A stretch of DNA of 64,000 nucleotides, taken from Serratia sp. AKBS12. GTDB taxonomy: Bacteria > Pseudomonadota > Gammaproteobacteria > Enterobacterales > Enterobacteriaceae. Within the stretch, counting starts at the first letter, position 1. Each line of letters opens with the position of its first letter. Position numbers and translations under genes: made by a program. Of the stretch, positions 19,105 to 26,727 are shown one piece after another. The notes under the pieces are model-generated. The model was not told where the DNA came from. It did no database searches and worked only from the letters and a program-made list of their open reading frames with translations. The stretch is from NCBI RefSeq assembly GCF_024793895.1, contig NZ_JANUSB010000007.1, positions 62,001 through 126,000 on the forward strand, given 5' to 3'.

Positions 19105-20082
19105 TTATTTTTGCAATATCTGCGGGTTTACGCAGTTTTCTTTCACCGTGCCGGTCAGGGCGGCTATCAGGTTGTCGACGGCGCATTCGGCCATACCGTA
19201 GCGGGTCTCGTGAGTCGCGGAGCCGATGTGCGGTACCGCCACCACGTTGGGCAGTTTCAACAGCGGCGAGGACACTGGCAACGGTTCCTGTTCAAACACG
19301 TCCAGGCCGGCGGCGTGGATGGTGCCGTTTTGCAGTGCTTCAATCAGCGCGGCTTCGTCCACTACCGGGCCACGGCCGGCATTGATCAGGATGCCGCTTT
19401 TCTTCATTTTTGCCAGCCGATCGCGGCCGATCAGATGGAATGTCTGATCGGTCAGCGGCAGCGTAATGCAGACAAAATCCGCTTCTGCCAGCAGGGTGTC
19501 CAGATCGCAGTAGCGTGCGCCAAAGCGTTTTTCCGCTTCATCATGCGGGCGACGGGCGTTGTAGAGGATCGGCATGCTGAAGCCAAAGTGGGCGCGCTGC
19601 GCTAGTGCCAGGCCGATGCGCCCCATGCCGATCACGCCGAGGGTTTTGTGGTGAACATCGACGCCGAACCAGTCCGGGCCGATACTGCCTTGCCATTTGC
19701 CTGCCTTGACCCGCTCGGCCAGTTCGACCACCCGGCGGGCGGTGGCCAGCACCAGCGTCATGATGGTGTCGGCCACCGTTTCGGTCAGTACGGTAGGCGT
19801 ATGCATCAACACCACGTTACGGGCGTTGAGCGCATCGACGTCGAAGTTGTCATAACCAACGGAAATCGTCGACGCCGCTCGCAGCTTCGGCGCCTGTTGC
19901 AAGAATGCATCATCAATGGTTTCGCTGGCCCCGATGATCCCTTCGGCCTGTTGCAGCGCCTGCTTCAGCGCGTCACCATGCTCCGGCCCCAGGCCGTCAA
20001 AGGCATGCACGGTGAAATGCTGCTCCAGACGCTCGCGCAGCGCGGCGGGGATGCTCTTGTACAACACGATAGAAGGCTTCAT
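19105..20082 (-). CDS. ghrB: 2-ketogluconate / glyoxylate-hydroxypyruvate reductase GhrB (KguD role)
   Basis: A 325-residue NAD(P)H-dependent 2-hydroxyacid dehydrogenase matching E. coli GhrB (324 aa). The catalytic triad sits at E. coli positions: Arg237 (NAGRGP), Glu266 (DVFEQEP) and His285 (VPHIGSAT); the Rossmann motif is GMGRIG at 152-157. In this window it is the last gene after kguE-kguK-kguT, exactly where Pseudomonas has kguD, the reductase turning 2-keto-6-phosphogluconate into 6-phosphogluconate. It probably serves in that route as well as in glyoxylate/hydroxypyruvate reduction. Dual use is inference from position. Confidence 0.9.
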   Translation of the reverse strand: MKPSIVLYKSIPAALRERLEQHFTVHAFDGLGPEHGDALKQALQQAEGIIGASETIDDAFLQQAPKLRAASTISVGYDNFDVDALNARNVVLMHTPTVLTETVADTIMTLVLATARRVVELAERVKAGKWQGSIGPDWFGVDVHHKTLGVIGMGRIGLALAQRAHFGFSMPILYNARRPHDEAEKRFGARYCDLDTLLAEADFVCITLPLTDQTFHLIGRDRLAKMKKSGILINAGRGPVVDEAALIEALQNGTIHAAGLDVFEQEPLPVSSPLLKLPNVVAVPHIGSATHETRYGMAECAVDNLIAALTGTVKENCVNPQILQK

Positions 20083-20128
20083 TACTGACTCCAGCTGTTT
20101 TAAAAAATCTAAGTATACACACCCGGCG

Positions 20129-21403
20129 TCAGGCCAGTTGCGGATGGGTTTCGTTGCGTGCCGGCTTGACCACCAGCGTCAGTATTACCGCAGCCACCAG
20201 CGCAATTGCCATAAACATGTACGAGGCTGCCGGGGTGCCGGTGGCGCCGTTCAGATAGCCAACGAACCAGGAACCAAAGAACGAACCCAGTGCTCCCATA
20301 CTGTTGATCAACGCCATGGCGCCGCCGGCGACGTTCTTCGGCAGCATCTCTGGAATAATCGCAAAGAACGGGCCGTAGGGGGCGTACATTGCCGCACCGG
20401 CAATCACCAGTAGCGCGTAGGAAATCCAGAAGTGATTGGCACCCACCGCGTAAGAACCAAAGAAGGCCAGTGCGCCGATCAACAGCAGCGGCCAGACGAA
20501 CAGTTTGCGGTTTTGCATTTTATCCGAGGCCCACGACACCACGATCATCGCAATGGTTGCCGCCAGATAAGGCACCGCCGACAGCCAGCCGGCTTCAACC
20601 ATACCCATTTCCATGCCGCTGCGCAGAATCGATGGCAACCACAGTACGAAGCCGTACACGCCGATGCTCCAGGCGAAGTACTGCATGCACAGCAGGATCA
20701 CGTTGCGTGAGCGGAAGGCTTCGCCGTAGTTGCGTACCGCCTTGATGCCCTTTTGCTCCTCCGCCAGCTGGTCTTGCAGCGCCTGCTTTTCTTCGGCGTT
20801 CAACCAGCCGACCTGCGACGGTTTATCTTTTACCAGCACCCACCAGCAGAACGCCCACAGCACCGCCGGTATCCCTTCGATGATGAACATTTCCCGCCAG
20901 CCGAAGGCATGGATCAGATAGCCGGACACCACCGACATCCACAGTACCGTCACCGGGTTACCGAGGATCAGGAAGGTGTTGGCGCGTGAGCGTTCGGATT
21001 TGGTAAACCAGTTGCTGATGTAGATCAGCATCGCCGGCATCACCGCAGCTTCTACCACGCCCAGAATGAAGCGGATCGCCGCCAGCATCGGGATATTGCT
21101 GACCACGCCGGTCAGTGAGGCACAGCCGCCCCACAGGATCAGGCACCAGAAAATCAGTTTCTTGACGCTGCGGCGTTCGGCATAAATGGCGCCAGGGATC
21201 TGAAAGAAGAAGTACCCCAGGAAAAACAGTGCGCCCAGCAGCGACGACATGCCTTTGGTGATGCCGAGATCGTCATTGATGCCGGCGGCCGAGGCAAAGC
21301 TGAAGTTGGCACGGTCAAGATAGGCCAGGCTGTAGGTGATAAACACGATGGGCATGATGTACCACCAGCGTTTAGCCGCAACGGTTGCTTTATTCATGTT
21401 CAT
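20129..21403 (-). CDS. kguT: 2-ketogluconate permease KguT (ACS-family MFS)
   Basis: A 424-residue, 12-helix MFS transporter with the ACS signature [15 protein letters not shown] in helix 1 and [20 protein letters not shown] in helices 4-5. It sits between kguK and ghrB in the Pseudomonas kguEKTD order, which is the main reason for assigning 2-ketogluconate as substrate. Alternative starts are ATG 21403 and ATG 21397; GAGGATT precedes the first. The sequence is unlike the paired ACS transporters at 1983 and 7913 and unlike DgoT. Confidence 0.82.
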   Translation of the reverse strand: MNMNKATVAAKRWWYIMPIVFITYSLAYLDRANFSFASAAGINDDLGITKGMSSLLGALFFLGYFFFQIPGAIYAERRSVKKLIFWCLILWGGCASLTGVVSNIPMLAAIRFILGVVEAAVMPAMLIYISNWFTKSERSRANTFLILGNPVTVLWMSVVSGYLIHAFGWREMFIIEGIPAVLWAFCWWVLVKDKPSQVGWLNAEEKQALQDQLAEEQKGIKAVRNYGEAFRSRNVILLCMQYFAWSIGVYGFVLWLPSILRSGMEMGMVEAGWLSAVPYLAATIAMIVVSWASDKMQNRKLFVWPLLLIGALAFFGSYAVGANHFWISYALLVIAGAAMYAPYGPFFAIIPEMLPKNVAGGAMALINSMGALGSFFGSWFVGYLNGATGTPAASYMFMAIALVAAVILTLVVKPARNETHPQLA

Positions 21404-21510
21404 AATCCTCAGTGGTGTCGAGTGCTCTTCCGCTGCCGTCTGGTTGTAGGGCCAGAGGGGATTGCAGTCAGGAGGGCATAAAACGTGTCGGGCTGAAAAT
21501 GAGCCGTTTG

Positions 21511-22470
21511 TTATTCCGCCAGCGCTGCGCGGCTTGGCAGCCCTTCGCTGTCGCCAATGGCCTGGATTGCCAGCGAGCCGATTTTATTGCCGCGCTGCAC
21601 CGCCTGTTTCAGCGTTTTGCCTTCCAGCAGGGCGCTGAGGGTCCCGACGGCGAAACCGTCTCCCGCACCAACGGTATCCACCACGTTGCTGACTTTAATT
21701 GCCGGCACCGCCGCCTGGTCACCGGCGGCGGTTTTAAACCAGGCGCCGTCCGGGCCGGTTTTAATGATCACCGCCTGTACGCCGCGTTCCAGATAGAAAT
21801 CGGCGATGCCTTCCGGCGTTGACTGGCCGGTCAGGATTTGCCCTTCCTTCAGACCTGGCAGCACCCAGTCGGCTGCGAACGCCAGTTTGTTAAGCTGTTC
21901 GATCATTACCTGCTGGCTGGACCACAGCACCGGACGCAGGTTGGGATCAAACGAAATGGTCTTGCCCATGGCGCGCATTTCACGTGCGGCAAAATGGCTC
22001 AGCTCCAGCGACTGGCCGGACAACGCGGCCGCGACGCCGCTGAGGTGCAAATGACGCGCAGCGCCGAAGTAATCGCGATCGAAATCGGCGGTGGAAAGGT
22101 GGCTGGCTGCCGAGCCTTTGCGGAAGTACTCCACGATGGGATCGGTTCCATCGGTGGTTTTAGATTTGATTTGAAAGCCGGTCGGGTAGTGGCCGTCAAC
22201 CGTTACCTGCTGATAGTTGATGCCTTCCTTTTGCAGCTGTTGCAGCGTAAAGCGACCGAACGCGTCGTTACCGACGCGGCTAACCCAGCCAACGTTCAGG
22301 CCGAGACGCGCCAGACCGATTGCCACGTTCAGCTCCGCGCCGGCGATACGTTTGGTGAAGTGCTCCACCGCGGCCAGATCGCCAGTTTCCGCTGCGACGA
22401 ACATTGCCATCGCCTCGCCCAATGTCACCACGTCCAGCGCGGCGTTGCGTTCCGCTGTTCCTGTCGTCAT
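21511..22470 (-). CDS. kguK: 2-ketogluconate kinase KguK (PfkB family)
   Basis: A 319-residue PfkB/ribokinase-family sugar kinase. Seen: N-terminal TLGEAMAMFV, substrate-side GGN-like AGAELNVAIGLARLG, and the C-terminal catalytic/anion-hole motif DTVGAGDGF (Asp as base). It starts 5 bp after the stop of kguE with GGAGTAAAGTAC as ribosome binding site. It would phosphorylate 2-ketogluconate to 2-keto-6-phosphogluconate. 2-Keto-3-deoxygluconokinase (KdgK) is the close alternative; the operon order favours KguK. Confidence 0.82.
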   Translation of the reverse strand: MTTGTAERNAALDVVTLGEAMAMFVAAETGDLAAVEHFTKRIAGAELNVAIGLARLGLNVGWVSRVGNDAFGRFTLQQLQKEGINYQQVTVDGHYPTGFQIKSKTTDGTDPIVEYFRKGSAASHLSTADFDRDYFGAARHLHLSGVAAALSGQSLELSHFAAREMRAMGKTISFDPNLRPVLWSSQQVMIEQLNKLAFAADWVLPGLKEGQILTGQSTPEGIADFYLERGVQAVIIKTGPDGAWFKTAAGDQAAVPAIKVSNVVDTVGAGDGFAVGTLSALLEGKTLKQAVQRGNKIGSLAIQAIGDSEGLPSRAALAE

Positions 22471-22475
22471 GTACT

Positions 22476-23228
22476 TTACTCCGCGCGTAAAAGATTAACG
22501 TAGTGCCGGGTTACCGCCTCCAGCGAATCGCCCTGCAACGGGAATTCGATGCCACGCGGTACGTCCTGTGGCAGGCGAGCCAGCAGCGTACGCCAGCTGC
22601 CATCGGTATCGTCCAGGGCGACCGCACGCCAGCCGCGTGGGCCTTGGGTTGCCGCCTTGACGTGTACATAGCCAACGTGACGCGCCAGCCGCTCTGCGGC
22701 GGTCAGCGGATCCTGGCCAACCCAGTGCCAGTTGGCCATATCAAAGGTCATGCTAACCGGCAAACGGTTGTCTTCGGCGGCGTGGAAGAAGGCGTTCAAC
22801 AGCGACAGGATGCCGCAATCGGCGGTCTGGTCGTTTTCCACCACCAGCTTCACCGGATGCTGTTCCAGCGCCACTTTCAGTTCGGTAAAGTCAAAGCCAG
22901 GCTGGTAATGGCCAAGGGACAGCTTGAGCTGACGGGCCTTCAGCATCTGCGCTTCCGCCAGCAGCGCCGGCAGGTTGGGATTTAACTGATGTTGCGGGGT
23001 GAACAGCGCCTCAGGGGCGGAGTAAACGGCGAACAGCTGCTGCCGTTCAATGGCTTGCGCCAGTTGCGGCAGTGCGTCCAGCTCATCCGGGGTAAACAAT
23101 TCGCGGCGGATCTCCACGCCGTCGGCGCCTGCTTCGGCAATCATCGCCAGCAAGGCAGCCTGGCCGCCACGTTGGCGGACGGTATCCGTGCCGTAGGCTC
23201 CGGTCACGATCACGATCTCTTTTTTCAT
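22476..23228 (-). CDS. kguE: KguE, xylose-isomerase-like TIM-barrel protein
   Basis: A 250-residue TIM-barrel sugar phosphate isomerase/epimerase-like protein (AP-endonuclease 2 fold). Likely metal-site segments are DGVEIRRELF (Glu), VVENDQT (Glu) and MTFDMANWHW (Asp). It is the first gene of the kgu operon; its biochemical role in 2-ketogluconate use is not firmly established even in Pseudomonas. The start has CAGGAG seven bases upstream. A PtxS-type palindrome lies 53 bp before the ATG. Confidence 0.82.
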   Translation of the reverse strand: MKKEIVIVTGAYGTDTVRQRGGQAALLAMIAEAGADGVEIRRELFTPDELDALPQLAQAIERQQLFAVYSAPEALFTPQHQLNPNLPALLAEAQMLKARQLKLSLGHYQPGFDFTELKVALEQHPVKLVVENDQTADCGILSLLNAFFHAAEDNRLPVSMTFDMANWHWVGQDPLTAAERLARHVGYVHVKAATQGPRGWRAVALDDTDGSWRTLLARLPQDVPRGIEFPLQGDSLEAVTRHYVNLLRAE

Positions 23229-23280
23229 TTTTGCTCCTGAGGTGGTGAAATCTCCACCGCTGCTGTTACAAGCACGTTAA

Positions 23281-23296
23281 ATGGAACCGGTTCCAT
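23281..23296. promoter_or_regulatory. PtxS-type operator in front of kguE
   Basis: A perfect 16-bp palindrome ATGGAACCGGTTCCAT. Pseudomonas PtxS binds TGAAACCGGTTTCA, and the core here differs only by a symmetric A-to-G change. It lies between ptxS and kguE, 53 bp upstream of kguE, where a repressor of the kgu genes would act. Confidence 0.75.
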
Positions 23297-23431
23297 ATTA
23301 AAGCGAGAGAATGTAAAAATATGATCGCAATCACGTCAATGAGCAAAAAATAGCCTCTTTCCACGCGCGGCAAGGCGTGCCACCAGCCGCCACAGCGGGA
23401 GAGCTGCGTCCGCCTGACGGCATTGTCGGGG

Positions 23432-24466
23432 TCAGCGGGTGGTGGAGCCGCGCACGATTAACTCGCCGGGAAAAGCCTGTTCGTTAATTGGCGCATCCAT
23501 GCCCTGAATGCGTTGTACCAGCTGTTCCAGCGCCGCATGCCCCATCTGATAGGTGGGCTGTTTCAGGGTGGTAATGCCAACGCCGGCCAGTTCGGCCCAG
23601 TCCAGTTCGTCGAAGCCGAGCAGGCCAATGTCGCTGCCCCAGTGAATACCGAGCCGACGCATGGCGCGTGCGACCTGTAGCGTCAACGCGCCGTTGGCCG
23701 TCATTACCGCCTTGCGCATGCCTCGGTGCCGTTTATTGAAGTCGTCCAGCGCCTGCTCGAGGCGTTGAGCATCGTTTAGCGGGGTTTCCGCCTGTTCAGC
23801 CACCAGATCGGCATGCGCCGACATCACCTGACGAAACGCATCCAGGCGTTCTAGACGGGTATTGACCGATCCGATGGGTTCACTGAGAAAGATAATCGCT
23901 TCAAAGCCCTGCTGCAGCAGGTGTTCGGTGGCGACGGTGGCGGCTTCGCGGTTATCCAGCCCCACCACGTCACAGGCGAAATCGGGGATTTTGCGGTCGA
24001 TCAGCACCATCGGCAACTGGGACTGTTGCAGCGTCGACAGGGCTTCTTCCCGCATGCCGACGGCATTGACCACGATCCCTTCTACCCGATAACTGCTAAG
24101 CAGTTGCAGATAGTGTTGTTCCTGATTGACTTCGTTATTGGTGTTACACACCAGCAGGGTGAAACCGTGCTGACGACAGGCGGCTTCAATGCCGCGCATC
24201 ACGTCGACGGAATAGGGATTGGTAATATCGGCGATGATCAGGCCGATAAGCCGGGTCTGGCCGCCCTTCAGGCTGCGCGCCATCTGGCTTGGGCGATAGT
24301 CCAACTGTTGAATGGCCTGCTCGATACGCTGTTTGAGATGGTCGGAAAGCAGATGCTGTTCACCATTCAAATAGCGTGACACGCTGGTCTTGCCGGTTTT
24401 CGCGGTCCTGGCAACGTCACTGATGGTGGCGCGCCCGGAAGCACGCAAGGCTTTCACACTGCTCAC
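23432..24466 (-). CDS. ptxS: LacI-family repressor PtxS-like
   Basis: A LacI/GalR-family regulator of 344 residues if translated from GTG 24466, which has GGGAG seven bases upstream; an ATG at 24553 would add 29 unconserved residues. The N-terminal HTH contains TISDVARTAKTGKTSVSRYL, followed by the hinge YRPSQMARSLKGGQTRLIGL and the periplasmic-binding-like core with ADITNPYSVDVMRGIE and LLGFDELDWAEL. These segments match Pseudomonas PtxS, which represses kgu genes and responds to 2-ketogluconate. It is co-directional and upstream of kguEKT-ghrB. Confidence 0.82.
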   Translation of the reverse strand: MSSVKALRASGRATISDVARTAKTGKTSVSRYLNGEQHLLSDHLKQRIEQAIQQLDYRPSQMARSLKGGQTRLIGLIIADITNPYSVDVMRGIEAACRQHGFTLLVCNTNNEVNQEQHYLQLLSSYRVEGIVVNAVGMREEALSTLQQSQLPMVLIDRKIPDFACDVVGLDNREAATVATEHLLQQGFEAIIFLSEPIGSVNTRLERLDAFRQVMSAHADLVAEQAETPLNDAQRLEQALDDFNKRHRGMRKAVMTANGALTLQVARAMRRLGIHWGSDIGLLGFDELDWAELAGVGITTLKQPTYQMGHAALEQLVQRIQGMDAPINEQAFPGELIVRGSTTR

Positions 24467-24554
24467 AGCCAGTCTCCCTTGATGTTCACTGTCAGGGAGA
24501 CTACCACACCGGAGGCGTGGCGTGGCAAGGCAAGTTTGGTCACCGGTGGGCATT

Positions 24555-24579
24555 TACCGGGGAACGGGGTTCCCCGGTA
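24555..24579 (-). terminator. GC-rich hairpin after yiaD
   Basis: A perfect 10-bp stem TACCGGGGAA / TTCCCCGGTA with a five-base loop, 8 bp beyond the yiaD stop. On the minus strand it is followed by AATGCCC rather than a T-run, so intrinsic termination is uncertain. Confidence 0.45.
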
Positions 24580-24586
24580 GCAGGGC

Positions 24587-25249
24587 TTACTGCAACGGGC
24601 TGAGCGTAATTTCTACGCGGCGGTTCTGCGCCTTGCCTTCGGTGGTGCTGTTGGAGGCAATCGGATTGTCCGGGCCGGCACCCTGGGTACGGATGCGGTT
24701 GGCCGCCACGCCCTGGGTAATCAAGGCGCTGGCGACGCCGTCGGCGCGTTGTTGCGACAGCGTCATGTTGTGCGCGCGCGCGCCGGTGCTGTCGGTGTAG
24801 CCGACCACGTTGACCGCGGTTTTCGGATATTCTTTCAATACCATCGCCACGCCGGTCAGGGTGTTGGCGCCGGCGGGTTTCAACGTGCTGCTGTCGGTAT
24901 CAAAGGTCACGTTGTTCGGCATATTCAGCACGATGTTGTCGCCCTGACGGGTAACGCTGACGCCGGTGCCCCGCATTTTGTCGCGCAGTTTCGCTTCCTG
25001 CACGTCCATGTAGTAACCTGCGCCGCCGCCCAGCGCCGCGCCGGCGGCGGCGCCAATCAACGCGCCTTTGCCGCGGTCTTTTTTGGAGGAGGACAGCACG
25101 CCGATGCCGGCACCGAGCGCAGCGCCCAGGCCAGCGCCAATGCCGGATTTGCCGGCTTCAGATTCCCCGGTGTAAGGGTTGGTGGTACAGGCCGACAGGG
25201 CCATGGTCATTGCCACGGCACCGGCAATAATCGCAATGCGTTTTTTCAT
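24587..25249 (-). CDS. yiaD: YiaD, OmpA-family lipoprotein
   Basis: A 220-residue outer-membrane lipoprotein. Signal with lipobox ALSAC (Cys21), a glycine-zipper segment (about residues 33-82, with GAGLGAALGAGIG and GAAAGAALGGGAGYY), and a C-terminal OmpA-like peptidoglycan-binding domain (about 112-218, NNVTFDTDSSTLKPAG and QNRRVEITL). It matches E. coli YiaD (219 aa), which can suppress BamD temperature-sensitive defects. E. coli places bisC beside it; bisC is absent here. Confidence 0.93.
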   Translation of the reverse strand: MKKRIAIIAGAVAMTMALSACTTNPYTGESEAGKSGIGAGLGAALGAGIGVLSSSKKDRGKGALIGAAAGAALGGGAGYYMDVQEAKLRDKMRGTGVSVTRQGDNIVLNMPNNVTFDTDSSTLKPAGANTLTGVAMVLKEYPKTAVNVVGYTDSTGARAHNMTLSQQRADGVASALITQGVAANRIRTQGAGPDNPIASNSTTEGKAQNRRVEITLSPLQ

Positions 25250-25514
25250 GTTTTTTCCTTTTATGCATCAAATCTGTGCGCGACATTCCAATCAGGGAAG
25301 CGCTAAAAACCGTCTTCGGGCCAGTAACCGCGCTGAAAACAGCCGTTTCGAGCGCTAATATGACGCGTTTTGCGCTCGGCAGTTCCGAAAAAAAGGTGAC
25401 AAATTATATTGCTTCCGCTTTTCGGCAGCGCCAGTTATCCGGCAAAAGGCGCCATATGGCTATGCAGCGGATTCCGAAAACCGTTCTGGCCATGGTGGGA
25501 AGCGCAACGTTGCT

Positions 25515-25922
25515 TCATGGTGAGGGGGATGCGCCGGCCGACCAGTGCATGATCAGGGTATAAGCGGCGGTTTCCTGGTTATACAGGCGTTCTACCGGCT
25601 GAAAGCCGTATTTGCGATAAAAAGCGCAGGCGCGCAGGTTTTGCTGATAGACCTCCAGCACCAGCCAGCGATAGTGCTGTTGCACGTAGGTCATCAGCGC
25701 CCGACCGACGCCCTGGCCTTGGCTGGCGTGTTCCACAAACAGTGCGCCGAGGTAACGCTGGTCTAGCACGCTGATGAAACCGACGATGCGTCCAGCCCGT
25801 TGGTAAACCCAGGTTTGCGCTCGCGGCAGGTAACTGTCGCGTACCTGTTGCGCACTTTGTTGCCAGTAATCTGCATTGATAAACGGGTGGGCGAAGGTGG
25901 TACTGGCTTGCCACAGCGCCAT
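25515..25922 (-). CDS. yiaC: GNAT acetyltransferase YiaC with shortened or unclear start
   Basis: A GNAT-family N-acetyltransferase; E. coli YiaC acetylates protein lysines. Seen: HPFINADYW, the acetyl-CoA loop QGQGVGRALM and LEVYQQNLRACAFYRKYGF. From ATG 25922 it has 135 residues (E. coli 146). The reading frame continues upstream and encodes residues that align without gaps to the E. coli N-terminus (IRPSRDSDLEELM against IREAQRSELPAIL), but the codon at the E. coli Met position is TTC, so the first strand of the fold would be lost or read from an unusual start. The upstream part overlaps the 3' end of tag. Confidence 0.8.
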   Translation of the reverse strand: MALWQASTTFAHPFINADYWQQSAQQVRDSYLPRAQTWVYQRAGRIVGFISVLDQRYLGALFVEHASQGQGVGRALMTYVQQHYRWLVLEVYQQNLRACAFYRKYGFQPVERLYNQETAAYTLIMHWSAGASPSP

Positions 25923-26530
25923 CAGCTCTTCGAGATCGCTGTCCCGACTGGGGCGGATGAAGCCGCTTGCGGCTTTGGGTAGCAGAAACAGCCGGTGAGG
26001 TGATCGTTCACCAGGCCGCTGGCCTGCATAAAGGCATAGCAGATGGTGGAACCGATAAATTTAAACCCGCGTTTCTTCAACGCCTTGGACATGGCGTCGG
26101 AGGTTTCGGTCTTTGCCGGCACCTGACTCAACTGTTGCCACTGGTTCAACTGCGGCTGGCCGTCGACAAAACGCCAGATAAACTCGACGAAGTCTTCGCC
26201 TGCCTCCTGCATCGCCAGCAGGGCGCGGGCGTTGGCGATGATGGCTTCGATTTTACCGCGATGGCGGATGATGCCGGCATCCTGCAACAGCGTTTCCACC
26301 TGCTGTTCGGTCATGGCGGCGACGCGCTGGGGATCGAAGTTATGGAAGGCACGGCGATAGTTTTCGCGCTTTTTCAGCACGGTGATCCAGGACAGCCCCG
26401 CCTGTTGCCCTTCCAGACACAGCATTTCGAACAGTTCACGCGTGTCGGTAGTCGGCGTACCCCATTCTTGATCGTGATACTCCAGGTACAACGGATCGGC
26501 TGTCACCCAACCGCAACGGAGGTTTGTCAT
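25922..26530 (-). CDS. tag: DNA-3-methyladenine glycosylase I
   Basis: Tag removes 3-methyladenine from alkylated DNA. From the start MTNLRCGWV at 26530 it has 202 residues (E. coli 187). The zinc-snap and active-site residues are visible: Cys6, His19 in LEYHDQEW, the catalytic-pocket Glu40 in CLEGQQAGLSW, and NDHLTGCFC near the C-terminus providing the remaining His and Cys. Relative to E. coli it has about 15 extra C-terminal residues read through the yiaC 5' region. A 21-codon upstream extension is open but not conserved. Confidence 0.94.
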   Translation of the reverse strand: MTNLRCGWVTADPLYLEYHDQEWGTPTTDTRELFEMLCLEGQQAGLSWITVLKKRENYRRAFHNFDPQRVAAMTEQQVETLLQDAGIIRHRGKIEAIIANARALLAMQEAGEDFVEFIWRFVDGQPQLNQWQQLSQVPAKTETSDAMSKALKKRGFKFIGSTICYAFMQASGLVNDHLTGCFCYPKPQAASSAPVGTAISKS

Positions 26531-26727
26531 ACTGTCGGCCCTTATGCTGGGTATATTTACAGTTATCATTGCCGTAAAAGCGACATTTGGCAAGCCACTG
26601 ATTATTTTATCTTCTCCCGACTTGACGTGGGCACAAAGCAGACAATATTTATTACAGTGCCGTTTAAAAAATGGTCAATGGCAACCAGGCGGTTTTCTTC
26701 AGTTTGCAGGCTCTCAGGAGTCGATTC

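Noticed and set aside
24467-24553. N-terminal extension of the PtxS-like regulator from ATG 24553
   Set aside because: The extra 29 residues precede the usual LacI-family start and are not helix-turn-helix-like. GTG 24466 has a good ribosome binding site.
25276-25563. 95-codon plus-strand frame between yiaD and yiaC
   Set aside because: It overlaps the 3' end of yiaC on the opposite strand and has no recognisable domain. It is probably non-coding promoter DNA of yiaD.
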